Shown here piece by piece: positions 20,263 to 28,621 of a DNA stretch of 40,147 nt. The number at the start of each line of letters is the position of its first letter. Position 1 is the first letter of the stretch. The notes beneath the pieces are model-generated. The model saw only the letters and a program-made list of their open reading frames with translations, did no database searches and was not told where the DNA came from. The translations under genes were made by a program, and so were the position numbers. The DNA is from Caldilineales bacterium (GTDB taxonomy: Bacteria > Chloroflexota > Anaerolineae > J102), in the NCBI GenBank assembly GCA_024102915.1, contig JAGFJG010000060.1, positions 1 to 40,147 of the forward strand, in the 5' to 3' direction.

Positions 20263-21324
20263 CTACGACTGGATTTCTTCATCGCCGTAGAGATTGGCGA
20301 CGAGGCTGCTCATCAGGCCCGACATGAATCGCACGGCGGATATCGTGCGGCCATAGGGCATGCGCATGGGGCCGATGACGCCGAGAATGCCGGTGCCGTG
20401 ATCGGGCTGCCCGTAGCGCGAGAGCACAAGCCCGATGTCGGGGAGATTGTCGTACGGGCGCTCGCCGCCGATGATCACCTGCACGCCGGGCAGCTTGCGC
20501 ACTTCATACAGGATCGGCTCGAAGGCGTTGGGGTCCTCGAACACCTCGATAAAGCGCCGCGCTTCGTCGCTCTCAGCGAATTCCGGCGCTGCCAGCACGT
20601 TGGACAGCCCCTCACGATGAATGCGGTCGGTGCGGTCATCTTCGTGGCAGAGCGTGGACGCGACGAGGCGGATCATCTGGCGCACGAACGGATCGATATC
20701 CTCATCCAACCGCTCGATCTGCGTGCAATCGAGCCCGGACAACGCGTCATTGAGGCGAGCGCTGACTTGACTCAACTCGCCCTGGCTCCATGCCTCTTCC
20801 AGGGCGATCAACTGCTGGCGCACATTGCCGCCTGCCAGCACCAGCACCATGAGCGCCGCCTGAGGTTGCAGGCTGATCAATTCCAGGTGTTTGAAGCGGG
20901 TGCTGGGCGAGCGCGGCATGGTGGTGATGGCGGCGCTTTGAGCGGTGCGGGCCAGCACACTGGCCGCCAGCCGCACCCACTGGTCGAGTTCCTGTTGGAT
21001 TTGATAGAACTGATGGCGGATGGTGTCTTCCAGCATCGTCGGCAAATTCGATTCCTGCACGATGTGCTGGACGAAATAGCGATAACCTTTGTGGGTGGGG
21101 ACGCGCCCGGCCGAGGTGTGCGGGTGGGTGAGATAGCCCAGGTCTTCGAGCACCTTCAGGTCGTTGCGCACGGTGGCGGACGAGACGCCCAACTCGTAAC
21201 TATCGACCAAGATGCGCGACCCGACCGGCTCGGCGTTGGTGACAAACTCGCGCACGACTAGGCCGAGCAGGGTGCGCTGGCGAGGGGTCAGGTCTGGCGT
21301 GTACGGGGAAAGGGATTCGGCCAT
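20263..21324 (-). CDS. hrcA: Heat-inducible transcription repressor HrcA
   Basis: A 353-residue repressor that binds CIRCE and shuts off chaperone genes when free GroEL is plentiful. The N-terminal winged helix includes VSSATVRNDLKVLEDLGYL then HTSAGRVPTHKGYRYF (about 48-83), the family signature. The rest matches the HrcA dimerisation domain, with a GPMRMPYGRTISAV segment near the end. The ATG at 21324 is 19 bp from a perfect CIRCE. It is the first gene of hrcA-grpE-dnaK. Confidence 0.96.
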   Translation of the reverse strand: MAESLSPYTPDLTPRQRTLLGLVVREFVTNAEPVGSRILVDSYELGVSSATVRNDLKVLEDLGYLTHPHTSAGRVPTHKGYRYFVQHIVQESNLPTMLEDTIRHQFYQIQQELDQWVRLAASVLARTAQSAAITTMPRSPSTRFKHLELISLQPQAALMVLVLAGGNVRQQLIALEEAWSQGELSQVSARLNDALSGLDCTQIERLDEDIDPFVRQMIRLVASTLCHEDDRTDRIHREGLSNVLAAPEFAESDEARRFIEVFEDPNAFEPILYEVRKLPGVQVIIGGERPYDNLPDIGLVLSRYGQPDHGTGILGVIGPMRMPYGRTISAVRFMSGLMSSLVANLYGDEEIQS

Positions 21325-21343
21325 GAATGGTCAGGACGAAAAA

Positions 21344-21370
21344 TTAGCACTCTTGCTAAGAGAGTGCTAA
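21344..21370. promoter_or_regulatory. CIRCE operator
   Basis: TTAGCACTC, nine bases, GAGTGCTAA: an exact match to the consensus CIRCE inverted repeat, 19 bp before hrcA. It implies autoregulation of the chaperone operon by HrcA. Confidence 0.97.
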
Positions 21371-21386
21371 TGGTTGTGATTTCGGT

Positions 21387-21395
21387 ATGATACCA
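21387..21395 (-). promoter_or_regulatory. Possible extended -10 promoter of hrcA
   Basis: On the minus strand, TGGTATCAT forms a -10 hexamer TATCAT with a TGn extension just upstream of CIRCE. No good -35 box is seen, and the start point would fall at or just before the CIRCE. Confidence 0.4.
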
Positions 21396-21475
21396 CAGGA
21401 TGACAGAGACCCGAAACCCTCGCCAACGCCTGCCGATATGATCGGTTATGCGGTTAAAGCCGTCTGCCTAGTGTT

Positions 21476-21545
21476 CGCCATAACCGGCGTGCAAAAGCAG
21501 GGCGAAGCGGCGCTGTTGCACGCCCGAGTTGATGGCGTTGTTATG
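21476..21545 (-). repeat. attC-like hairpin downstream of the DprA-like gene
   Basis: GGCGTGCAA (21486-21494) pairs perfectly with TTGCACGCC (21516-21524). CGCCATAAC (21476-21484) pairs with GTTgATGGCG (21528-21537) apart from one bulged G. CATAAC (21479) and GTTATG (21540-21545) are also complementary. GCGAAGC lies near the apex (21502). Read on the minus strand it begins CATAACAACGCCATCAAC, like the left half of integron attC sites, and lies 20 nt past the last gene of the island. The R-box consensus GTTRRRY is not matched exactly. Confidence 0.4.
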
Positions 21546-21564
21546 CAGGTGCATTGCATCACCT

Positions 21565-22536
21565 CTATATCAAGCTCTGCTGAACTGGCTGCATTTTTAT
21601 ATTCGGCTTCAACAGCAATATATCGGATACAGCAGATGAAATATTTAGCCTGCTCACCACATACACACTTGCATCCTCGCCAATTATTTGTCTATTCAAA
21701 TCATATTTTGGATTATTAGAATCCTTTTCTTCATCGTAGATAACAACTCTCGGTATTGAGTAATCTCTTGCATAACCCATCGCTAACCTTGATCCACTGT
21801 CATTGCCGATATCGTTTTTTGCGAAACTTGCGATCAGAACAATCGAATTACTGTAAAAAGCTTGCAGTCGATCTCTTTCTTGATATCGTCCACTCAATTC
21901 CATTTTTGACTTGGCACTGGTCAAGTACTCAGAAATCAACAAACCTTCGTTTCTAACAATCTCCTCAGCTAGGCCACGATTCTTTGCAGGCAAAACATCA
22001 TTCAGTGGGCCGGGCAAAATTGCCACTGTACGTCCCTTAGAGTCAAGGGCTTGCCTGTGCGCAATAGTATCGCATCCAAAAGCCAAACCACTTACTATTA
22101 CAGCCCCATTTTCCACCATTCTGGCCACAAACTCCCTCTCCACAGCCTCTATCTCTTGATCGGGATTAAGCAAGCCAATTACAGCAACATTTTTGCTGTC
22201 TGCTGTTAAAAGAGACAGATTACCACGATAAAAAACAAAAATCGGCTTTTCGCTATTTTTTACAGCCCCTCTATGTGGCGGAAAATCATCATCTCCCAGT
22301 GCGACAACTCCATCAATCTCGCCCTCTGACTTAGCAAGCAGGCCTTTTATCAAGTTCTTTTTACCATTGAACTCGTCAACCGTTAATTGGCTACCAGTTT
22401 TAGATGAGCCATTCACAAGCTTTACAATTTCGGATTCTCGCTTAGGGGTAGAAAGATTTTTTGTTATCCATGCTTTGCCGATTCCTTTGCAAGTTCTGGC
22501 AGCCATTACATTAATTGCATTTTCTGTAAACTTCAT
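21565..22536 (-). CDS. DprA/Smf-like SLOG-domain protein
   Basis: A 323-residue protein with the Rossmann-type DprA/SLOG fold. It shows NVAVIGLLNP at about 116, SGLAFGCDTIAH at about 149-160, an AILPGPLNDVLPAKNRGLAEEI stretch, and LISEY at about 200. Canonical DprA has ARGID where this has AFGCD, so it is a divergent member rather than the competence RecA loader. An N-terminal region of about 110 residues is not recognised. I chose the ATG at 22536, 4 bp after the phosphoribosyltransferase stop; the ATG at 22569 would overlap that gene. The low GC differs sharply from hrcA next door (32% in 22201-22260 against 62% in 20701-20760). SLOG proteins often bind nucleotides or nucleotide-derived signals. 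Confidence 0.8.
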   Translation of the reverse strand: MKFTENAINVMAARTCKGIGKAWITKNLSTPKRESEIVKLVNGSSKTGSQLTVDEFNGKKNLIKGLLAKSEGEIDGVVALGDDDFPPHRGAVKNSEKPIFVFYRGNLSLLTADSKNVAVIGLLNPDQEIEAVEREFVARMVENGAVIVSGLAFGCDTIAHRQALDSKGRTVAILPGPLNDVLPAKNRGLAEEIVRNEGLLISEYLTSAKSKMELSGRYQERDRLQAFYSNSIVLIASFAKNDIGNDSGSRLAMGYARDYSIPRVVIYDEEKDSNNPKYDLNRQIIGEDASVYVVSRLNISSAVSDILLLKPNIKMQPVQQSLI

Positions 22537-22540
22537 AATC

Positions 22541-23158
22541 TCAATACCTCTGTACTTTTCCAACGGCATAGAAAGTCACCGTTTTCGAGCCTGCATTATA
22601 TAGGGCGTTGATTGCGTCTTCATCTATATTAACGCCAGGCGTGTATATATCGTCGATGAGCAAAATATTCTTACCCGCAACATCGGTTGAAATATCACAG
22701 GTCTGTTCAGTAATTCCCGGATAAGGCTCCGGACCATCATTTATGTAATTAGAAACCGGATTGCGTAGGTGTGTCGTCTTGGTGTTTGTATGTCGGCGCA
22801 AATAGCTCGTGCCGTCAACAAAACCATGGACTAACCTAATAACGTCTTGGACTGTAGCGCGAAATAGTTGCTGATTCCTATGGTAAGCGTTTTCGGCTTT
22901 TGCTCTAGGGACAACACACACGACTATTGGGTTGATTCTCTGCAACTTGGAGATCTGAGACAGGTCTTCTAGCAGAGTGTTGTGTAAATCTTGTACGGCA
23001 GCCAACAATTTGTCTTCTGAGAAATTGTTGAAGGTATTTTTCAGGTTATTGAGATAGTCCGGATTGCCTGGATTCCCCATTCTAGTGTACGGCACATGGA
23101 AGAATGCTGTCGTTTGTTTAGACAAGTAATTGTTGGCGTTAATTTGAAATCGGTACAT
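22541..23158 (-). CDS. Type I phosphoribosyltransferase-like protein
   Basis: A 205-residue protein. The PRPP-binding signature reads ILLIDDIYTPGVN at about 165-177, the acidic pair plus T-G pattern of type I phosphoribosyltransferases. PIVVCVVPRAKAEN at about 77 matches the strand and loop before the flexible hood. No zinc-finger cysteines are present, unlike ComF. It starts 6 bp after the HAD gene stop and ends 4 bp before the DprA-like start, so it is translated with both. It would either attach ribose-phosphate to a base-like substrate or act on a nucleotide; the substrate cannot be read from the sequence. Composition is AT-rich like its two neighbours. Confidence 0.8.
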   Translation of the reverse strand: MYRFQINANNYLSKQTTAFFHVPYTRMGNPGNPDYLNNLKNTFNNFSEDKLLAAVQDLHNTLLEDLSQISKLQRINPIVVCVVPRAKAENAYHRNQQLFRATVQDVIRLVHGFVDGTSYLRRHTNTKTTHLRNPVSNYINDGPEPYPGITEQTCDISTDVAGKNILLIDDIYTPGVNIDEDAINALYNAGSKTVTFYAVGKVQRY

Positions 23159-23164
23159 GATAAC

Positions 23165-23830
23165 TCACTCAGACCAGGAACTAACTCTGTAGATATTGCT
23201 TCCAGATACTCCCGCGAGCATCGCTTGTTCAACATCGAAATTATCGTTCTCAAATATGATGACGGCTTCTTGGCACACTCCCATTAAGCTTATGGCGTTT
23301 CCGTGCTTATTTGACGATCCACCCTGAGGCAAGGCCTCCCAGCAAATCAATCGAGAAAAGCATTCCAGCATTTTGTGATGCTTTAGAACTTCCACGGCTC
23401 TCATTTCTCGACAGCGCGTCACCAAGACTATTGGGTTTTTACCACGATGCTTGGTGATCAAGCACGCCAGCGCTGTGTTCAAGCGAGTTTCGGAGACAAA
23501 TTCTATGAAATATTCTGTCTTAAGAGAGGTGATCAGTTCTAATTGCGCAGCAGATAATGATGGAAGTCGTTTCCTCAAGCTTTCCCTGTTGAGCCTTTCA
23601 TTGCTGAACTCCACATCATGCATTCCGCGCGTCGCTTCTATTACCGCGCGCCTGTAGGACAAATAGTTGGCATAATCAGTATCGACCAATGTTCCATCCA
23701 TGTCGCAGAAAACGGTATATCCAGGGGGAATGTCAATGGACGCACTATCATCCAACTTCAAGTCGTTAATCAGTGCACATTCGGTTCGAGCGCGAAGCGC
23801 TCGAACCGAACAATAATTGGGCAGAATCAT
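23165..23830 (-). CDS. HAD-family hydrolase/phosphatase
   Basis: A 221-residue frame, first gene of the island. Motif I is DMDGTLVDTD (about 43-52) with the nucleophile and acid/base Asp. Motif II is the Thr in IVLVTRC, motif III probably the Lys in SSNKHG, and motif IV the acidic FENDNFDVEQA. It should remove phosphate from a small molecule, possibly the product or substrate of the adjacent phosphoribosyltransferase (inference). The start is uncertain: the ATG at 23830 puts a perfect 14-bp hairpin inside codons 7-17, so real translation may begin downstream, for example at a TTG near 23761. Without the first 30 codons the HAD core is still complete. Confidence 0.8.
   Translation of the reverse strand: MILPNYCSVRALRARTECALINDLKLDDSASIDIPPGYTVFCDMDGTLVDTDYANYLSYRRAVIEATRGMHDVEFSNERLNRESLRKRLPSLSAAQLELITSLKTEYFIEFVSETRLNTALACLITKHRGKNPIVLVTRCREMRAVEVLKHHKMLECFSRLICWEALPQGGSSNKHGNAISLMGVCQEAVIIFENDNFDVEQAMLAGVSGSNIYRVSSWSE
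23781..23811 (-). repeat. Perfect 14-bp hairpin with GCGAAGC apex at the head of the island
   Basis: TTCGGTTCGAGCGC (23781-23794), loop GAA, and the exact complement (23798-23811). The apex GCGAAGC is known as an unusually stable DNA mini-hairpin. It overlaps the first codons of the HAD frame. It could be an attenuator, a recombination or replication hairpin, or part of a degraded attC; no matching outer R boxes are seen. Confidence 0.75.
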
Positions 23831-23938
23831 TCCGTATTATGTTCCTTTTCAGGCGTCAATTGCGGACAGATTTCCGCATTTCATACGGTATCGGATAGAC
23901 AGACAAGCTGGTTTCCACATAACATAACTCGTCTTCTC

Positions 23939-25339
23939 TCAATACGCGTTGCGGTCGCCGAACATGCTCAGGATCGTGCGAAAACAAATTTTGAAATCGA
24001 GCCAGATCGACCAGTTTTCGATATACCACAGATCGTATTTGGTGCGCTCGACGATGCTGGTGTCCCCGCGCAGGCCGTTGATCTGCGCCCAGCCGGTCAT
24101 GCCCGCTTTCTCGCGGTGGCGGTCCATGTAACGGGGGATGTACTGGCGAAACTGCTCGACATAAACCGGGCGTTCGGGTCTCGGCCCCACCAGGCTCATA
24201 TCCCCTCGCACCACATTGATGAGTTGCGGCAGTTCGTCGATGGAGATCTTGCGCAGCAGCGAGCCGAGGCGCGTCTTGCGCGGGTCATTTTCGGTCGTCC
24301 AGCCCGGCCCCGTTTGCTCGGCATCGGTGCGCATCGAACGGAACTTGAGCATGGGGAAGGGGCGGGCGTCCAGGCCCATTCTTTCCTGGATGTAGAAAAC
24401 CGGCCCCGGCGATTCCAGCTTCACCAGCAGGGCGATGAGCAACATCAGCGGCGAGAGGAAAATCAGGCCGAGGACGCTGAACACCAGATCGAAGATGCGT
24501 TTGAGGGAAAGCCGCCAGCCTCGCAGGGCCACGTCACGGATGGTCAGCAGCGGCAGCCCGGCCAGATCGCTCACCCGCACTTCGGTGGCCATGATCTGGA
24601 ATACATCGGGAAAGACTTTGATGCTGACTTTCTCGCGCTCGCACAGGGCGATCAGGTTGACCAACTGCCGGTGCGAAGCTTCGGGCACGCCGATCACGAC
24701 CTCGTCCACGGCATATTCTTCGATCACTTTTGGCAGGTCGGCGGGGCGGCCCAGCACGGGCACGCCGACCATGGTGGGGTTATCGCTGTTGGTTTCGACA
24801 AAGCCGATCACCTCGTGGCCGACGCCGCTTGTGCTCTCCAGCTTTTGCACCAACATCCGCCCGACATCGCCGGTCCCCACCACCAGAACTCGATCCCGCC
24901 CGTAGCCATGCGACTGGAAGAACATGAAGACGCGCGCCAGCACATAGCGCGATACGCCGATGAAGAGGATCGTCAACGCCCAGACGCCCAGCACAAAGCC
25001 GCGCGGCATCTGGCGGCTGAGGAGATTGCTTTCCTGATTGGCGAAGAAATAAACGGCTGTCAACGACATCAGCCACGCCACGGTCACGGCCCATGCGGTC
25101 ACCGAGATGCTGTCGATCAGGCTTTCGGGCCGGCGGCGGTGATAGCGTTTGGTGAAGAAGAAGACCAGGACAATCGCGGCCAGAAGGACGAGCAGATAGG
25201 GCAGATAAACCAGAAAGCGGTCGACCGAACCTGGGCGCAGCGCTCGCTGCAGGCGGTGGGCCACAAAGACCGCCAGGGTAGCCGCCGTCAGATCGCCGAA
25301 CAGGGTGGCGACCTGGAAGATGAAACGGGTGCGCTTCAT
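23939..25339 (-). CDS. Polyprenyl-phosphate sugar phosphotransferase (WcaJ-like)
   Basis: A 466-residue initiating enzyme of exopolysaccharide synthesis: it moves a sugar-1-phosphate from a nucleotide sugar to undecaprenyl phosphate in the membrane. Four N-terminal transmembrane helices (about 10-130) are followed by a CoA-binding/Rossmann-like domain with VLVVGTGDVGRMLVQKL (about 150). One more helix near 285 (VFSVLGLIFLSPLMLLIALL) leads into the catalytic domain with LKFRSM, DELPQLINV and SLVGPRPE. Length and order match the WcaJ/exopolysaccharide polyprenyl glycosylphosphotransferase family; the sugar is not determined. The ATG overlaps the stop of the upstream GT2 gene by 4 bp. Confidence 0.93.
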   Translation of the reverse strand: MKRTRFIFQVATLFGDLTAATLAVFVAHRLQRALRPGSVDRFLVYLPYLLVLLAAIVLVFFFTKRYHRRRPESLIDSISVTAWAVTVAWLMSLTAVYFFANQESNLLSRQMPRGFVLGVWALTILFIGVSRYVLARVFMFFQSHGYGRDRVLVVGTGDVGRMLVQKLESTSGVGHEVIGFVETNSDNPTMVGVPVLGRPADLPKVIEEYAVDEVVIGVPEASHRQLVNLIALCEREKVSIKVFPDVFQIMATEVRVSDLAGLPLLTIRDVALRGWRLSLKRIFDLVFSVLGLIFLSPLMLLIALLVKLESPGPVFYIQERMGLDARPFPMLKFRSMRTDAEQTGPGWTTENDPRKTRLGSLLRKISIDELPQLINVVRGDMSLVGPRPERPVYVEQFRQYIPRYMDRHREKAGMTGWAQINGLRGDTSIVERTKYDLWYIENWSIWLDFKICFRTILSMFGDRNAY

Positions 25340-26253
25340 GCCGGCGATCTCCTGGCCCCAAGCTGGGCGCGCACCCAGGCCGTGGCCACATCGACCGAGC
25401 CTTTTGCGGCGATGCCGGCCATGATCAGCCAGTAAAGCGGGGTGGGTGTCTGGGCGCGGTAGTGTTTGCGCACGAAGATGTGCATGGCCTGATAAAAGGC
25501 GATGCGCACCCGCGGGTTACCGCGCGAGGCCGCGCCCTTGTGATGCAAAACCTGCACTTTCGGGTAATACCAGACTTTCCAGCCAGCCTGCTTGATGCGA
25601 AACGCCCAATCCAGATCTTCGCCGTGCATAAAATAGGCTTCGTCCAAAAGCCCGGCCTGCTCGATCGCTTCCCGGCGCACCAACATGAACGCGCCCACGA
25701 CCGAATCCACCTCGGCCTCCTCGTCTTCGGGCAGGAAGGTGAGATTGTATTGGGCGAAGCGTTCGCTGTTGGGGAAGAGTTTGCTCAATCCGACGCCGCG
25801 ATAGATGAATGAGTTGGGGCTGGGGAAAGCGCGGCGGCAGGCTTTGTCGAGACTGCCGTCGGGCAACACCAGCTTGGGTCCGGCAGCGCCCAGTTCCGGG
25901 CGGGCGTCCATGAGGGCGACCATCTGTTCCAGGGCGGCGGGGGGCAGCTCGGTGTCGGGGTTGAGGAGGAGGGCGTAGCGAGGCAGGTCGACGAGGGTTT
26001 TGCCCAGCCCAAACCCATAGCCGCGCAAGCCGATATTGTTGGCATAGGCGAAGCCCCCGTTGCGCGGGGCTGCAATCGCCCCGACCTGGGGGAACTCAGC
26101 CCGAACCATAGCCAGGCTCTCATCGCTGCTGGCATTGTCAACCACAGTCACATGGAATTGAAGGTCGCCTGAACTGGCGAAAACCGAATTGAGACAAATG
26201 CGCAGCAGGTCTCTGGTATTGTAGTTGACGATGACAATGGCCAAATCGAGCAT
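25336..26253 (-). CDS. Glycosyltransferase family 2 (rhamnosyltransferase-like)
   Basis: A 305-residue GT-A enzyme. LAIVIVNYNTRD opens the nucleotide-binding fold, VVDNASSDES and LLNPDTELPP supply the acidic DxD-like site (about 98), and the acceptor part has FMHGEDLDWAFRIKQAGW, the ED motif of the WbbL-like group. It is probably a sugar transferase acting on the lipid-linked sugar made by the next gene, since the two overlap by ATGA and share one promoter. The C-terminus has a short hydrophobic stretch, PLYWLIMAGIAAKG. Confidence 0.9.
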   Translation of the reverse strand: MLDLAIVIVNYNTRDLLRICLNSVFASSGDLQFHVTVVDNASSDESLAMVRAEFPQVGAIAAPRNGGFAYANNIGLRGYGFGLGKTLVDLPRYALLLNPDTELPPAALEQMVALMDARPELGAAGPKLVLPDGSLDKACRRAFPSPNSFIYRGVGLSKLFPNSERFAQYNLTFLPEDEEAEVDSVVGAFMLVRREAIEQAGLLDEAYFMHGEDLDWAFRIKQAGWKVWYYPKVQVLHHKGAASRGNPRVRIAFYQAMHIFVRKHYRAQTPTPLYWLIMAGIAAKGSVDVATAWVRAQLGARRSPA

Positions 26254-26284
26254 GGATGGCGATCACGCTGAAGTAGTGGCTGAT

Positions 26285-26314
26285 ATTCTAGCATCTGCAT
26301 TGTGGCACGGCCAA
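26285..26314 (-). promoter_or_regulatory. Promoter of the GT2-WcaJ operon
   Basis: On the minus strand: TTGGCC (26309-26314), an 18-bp spacer, and TAGAAT (26285-26290) with a TGC extension. The leader to the ATG at 26253 would be about 25 nt. Confidence 0.55.
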
Positions 26315-26461
26315 AGAGACCGGCTTCAGCCAATGCCCTGAAACGGTTTGTTACGAAAATTGCAATGAACTATCACCATCGCTTAACAGACGAGGCGTAG
26401 GATCACGCGTTGAACAACCTATTTTTCGCCTTCAATTGCCCAGAAACAGGAGGACACGCAA

Positions 26462-27652
26462 ATGAAGCGCATCGTCTATTCTTTTCTTTTGGTCTTTGTA
26501 GTCGCCGCCCTGCTCGGCGCCCCTCTGCCGGCGCTGGCGCAGAGCGGCAATACCCCTGACAACAACACAAGTCTGCCCGCGCTCCTGGTGTTCACGAGTT
26601 ATCCCGATGCAGTTGTGGGGCGTGATGAGAGCATCAGTTTTCCCTTGATTCTGCGCACCGGGACCACGCCGCAGATCGTGCACCTGGACATGCAAAGCCT
26701 GCCCGAAGGCTGGACGGCCACATTCCAGGGCGGCGGTAACATCGTGAATTCGGTCTATGTCATTCCCGACGAAGACAGCAAGATCACGCTCAAGCTGGCC
26801 GGCCCGGCGGATCTGCAACCGGGCACATTCGATTTTGTGGTTAAAGCCGCCAGTGATGTCGCCAAAACGAGCCTGCCCCTGGCGTTGACAGTCAAGGAAA
26901 AACTGCCGCCGAAATTGTCGATGACCGCCGATCTGCCGGTATTGCAAGGCTCGCGCAGCACTGATTTTCGCTTTGACGCCAAACTGACCAACGAAGGCGA
27001 CGAGGACCTGAATGTCAATCTGCTTTCGGTCGCCCCCGAAGGTTTCCTGGTGAAGTTCCTGTCGTCTGGCAAAGAAGTGACGGACATGCCGTTGGAAGCG
27101 AATAAATCCACGAATCTGACGGTCGATGCCAAGGCGTTCAGCGATGTGCCTGCGGGCGACTATCCCTTCGCTGTCACCGCTCAGGCCGAAAACGCCGAGG
27201 CATCGCTCGACCTGGGGGTGAGGGTGACCGGTGAGCCCAGCCTGATCGTCGCTGCACCCGATGGCCGACTTTCCGCCAAAGTCGAGGCTGGCAAGGAAAC
27301 GCCGATTTCGCTGGTGGTGGTGAACAACGGCTCGGCTGCCGCTCACGCCATCAAGCTCAGTGCCACACAGCCCCAGGGCTGGTCGGTGACATTCGATCCC
27401 GATCAAATCCCACAGGTCGAGCCAGGGCAGCAAGCTAACGTCACTGCGAAAGTAACCGCATCCGACAAAGCCATCGCCGGTGATTACATGATGTCGATCG
27501 ACGCCAAACCCCAGGAATCGGTTTCGGCCAGCAAAGCGGACTTCCGCGTCACGGTCACGACTTCGACGCTGTGGGGCGTTGCCGGGATCGTCCTGATCGC
27601 CATCGCCGTGGGCGTCGTGGCGCTTGCCGTGGCCCGCTTCGGTCGCCGCTAG
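26462..27652 (+). CDS. Secreted NEW3-domain protein with C-terminal membrane anchor
   Basis: A 396-residue exported protein: signal peptide at 1-29 ending ALAQS, several beta-sandwich repeats of the NPCBM-associated NEW3 type (patterns LPEGWTATFQGG, QPQGWSVTFDPDQIPQVEPG and AIAGDYMMSIDAK), and one transmembrane helix near 370-392 followed by RFGRR. The protein would face outward with the short basic tail inside. AGGAGG 8 nt before the ATG gives a strong start. It is directly followed by an ABC ATPase and permease, a trio I recall in other Chloroflexota and some Firmicutes; the NEW3 part may be an extracytoplasmic partner of the transporter (inference). Confidence 0.87.
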   Translation: MKRIVYSFLLVFVVAALLGAPLPALAQSGNTPDNNTSLPALLVFTSYPDAVVGRDESISFPLILRTGTTPQIVHLDMQSLPEGWTATFQGGGNIVNSVYVIPDEDSKITLKLAGPADLQPGTFDFVVKAASDVAKTSLPLALTVKEKLPPKLSMTADLPVLQGSRSTDFRFDAKLTNEGDEDLNVNLLSVAPEGFLVKFLSSGKEVTDMPLEANKSTNLTVDAKAFSDVPAGDYPFAVTAQAENAEASLDLGVRVTGEPSLIVAAPDGRLSAKVEAGKETPISLVVVNNGSAAAHAIKLSATQPQGWSVTFDPDQIPQVEPGQQANVTAKVTASDKAIAGDYMMSIDAKPQESVSASKADFRVTVTTSTLWGVAGIVLIAIAVGVVALAVARFGRR

Positions 27653-27670
27653 AGCGCAGGAGGCCTTGCC

Positions 27671-28621
27671 GTGAAAGAAGTGGTGATCGAAACCAAAGGA
27701 CTTGGCAAGCTGTACGGCGATGTAGCAGCGGTCAAAGACCTGAACCTCCAGGTCGGCCAGGGTGAGGTTTACGGCTTGCTCGGCCCCAATGGTTCGGGCA
27801 AGACGACGACCATCCTGATGCTGCTGGGATTGACCGAGCCCTCTTCCGGCTCTGTGACCGTACTGGGCATGAATCCGGCGCGCAGGCCGCTCAGCGTCAA
27901 GAGCGTGACCGGGTACATGCCCGACGAATTGGGTTTCTATGATGAACTGTCTGCGCGCGAGAACCTGATCTACATCGCCAAGCTGAACGGCATCCCCCGG
28001 ACCGAAGCTTACGCTCGCATCGATGAGGCGCTCACACGGCTGGGCCTTATCGACGTGGCCGAGAAGCGCGTAGCCACCTATTCGCGTGGCATGCGACAGC
28101 GCCTTGGCGTGGCGGATGTGCTGATCAAGAAGCCTCAAATCATCATCATGGATGAACCCACCCAGGGTCTCGATCCGGAAGCGGCGCGTTCGTTTTTGGA
28201 AATCATCCATGATCTCAAGAGCGAAGGCATTACCATCTTGCTCTCCTCGCATTTGCTATATCAGGTGCAGGCTGTCTGCGACAGAGTCGGCCTGTTCTCG
28301 AAGGGCCGCAAGGTGCTTGAGGGTACGGTCAGTGACCTGGCCCGGCAGGTTTTGGGCAGCGCCTATCGCATCCACTTGCAGGTCGAGCGTCCCGTCTCCG
28401 GTCTGGAGTCAGCGCTGCGCCAGTTGCCCAATATCACGCGGGTGAGCAAGGAGGTGGATGGCGTTTACAGTGTGGAGGCCAGGGTCGATCAGCGTTCCGC
28501 CGTCGCCAGCGCCGCTGTCGCCACCGGCGCGCAATTGTTGGAGCTGGATATGGAGACCATGAACCTCGAAGACATCTACACGCATTACTTCCGGGAGGTG
28601 AAAAATGGCGGCGCAAGTTGA
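27671..28621 (+). CDS. ABC transporter ATP-binding protein
   Basis: A 316-residue ATPase of the ABC-2/NatA class. Walker [10 protein letters not shown] at about 37, the signature [10 protein letters not shown] at about 137, Walker [15 protein letters not shown] at about 157, and the switch region LLSSHLLYQ are intact. The last 90 residues form the C-terminal extension seen in export ATPases. The start is a GTG at 27671, preceded by GCAGGAGG; it lies 18 bp after the NEW3 gene stop. The reading frame overlaps the permease start by 17 bp. Confidence 0.93.
   Translation: MKEVVIETKGLGKLYGDVAAVKDLNLQVGQGEVYGLLGPNGSGKTTTILMLLGLTEPSSGSVTVLGMNPARRPLSVKSVTGYMPDELGFYDELSARENLIYIAKLNGIPRTEAYARIDEALTRLGLIDVAEKRVATYSRGMRQRLGVADVLIKKPQIIIMDEPTQGLDPEAARSFLEIIHDLKSEGITILLSSHLLYQVQAVCDRVGLFSKGRKVLEGTVSDLARQVLGSAYRIHLQVERPVSGLESALRQLPNITRVSKEVDGVYSVEARVDQRSAVASAAVATGAQLLELDMETMNLEDIYTHYFREVKNGGAS

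Noticed and set aside
21387..21719. Plus-strand frame of 110 codons starting next to CIRCE
   Set aside because: It runs through the attC-like hairpin and into the end of the DprA-like gene on the other strand, has no domain and no ribosome site.
21476..23811. Complete integron cassette with two attC sites
   Set aside because: The hairpin at 23781 lacks matching outer R boxes and the one at 21476 lacks an exact GTTRRRY; no integrase is visible. Kept only as attC-like.
23618..25435. Plus-strand frame of 605 codons across the WcaJ gene and the HAD gene
   Set aside because: It crosses two well-supported minus-strand genes and the gap between them, is rich in His/Gln/Asp as antisense frames are, and shows no domain.
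26432..28252. Minus-strand frame of 606 codons opposite the NEW3 and ABC genes
   Set aside because: Both genes on the plus strand have clear domains and ribosome sites; the antisense frame has a His/Arg/Gln-rich shadow composition.
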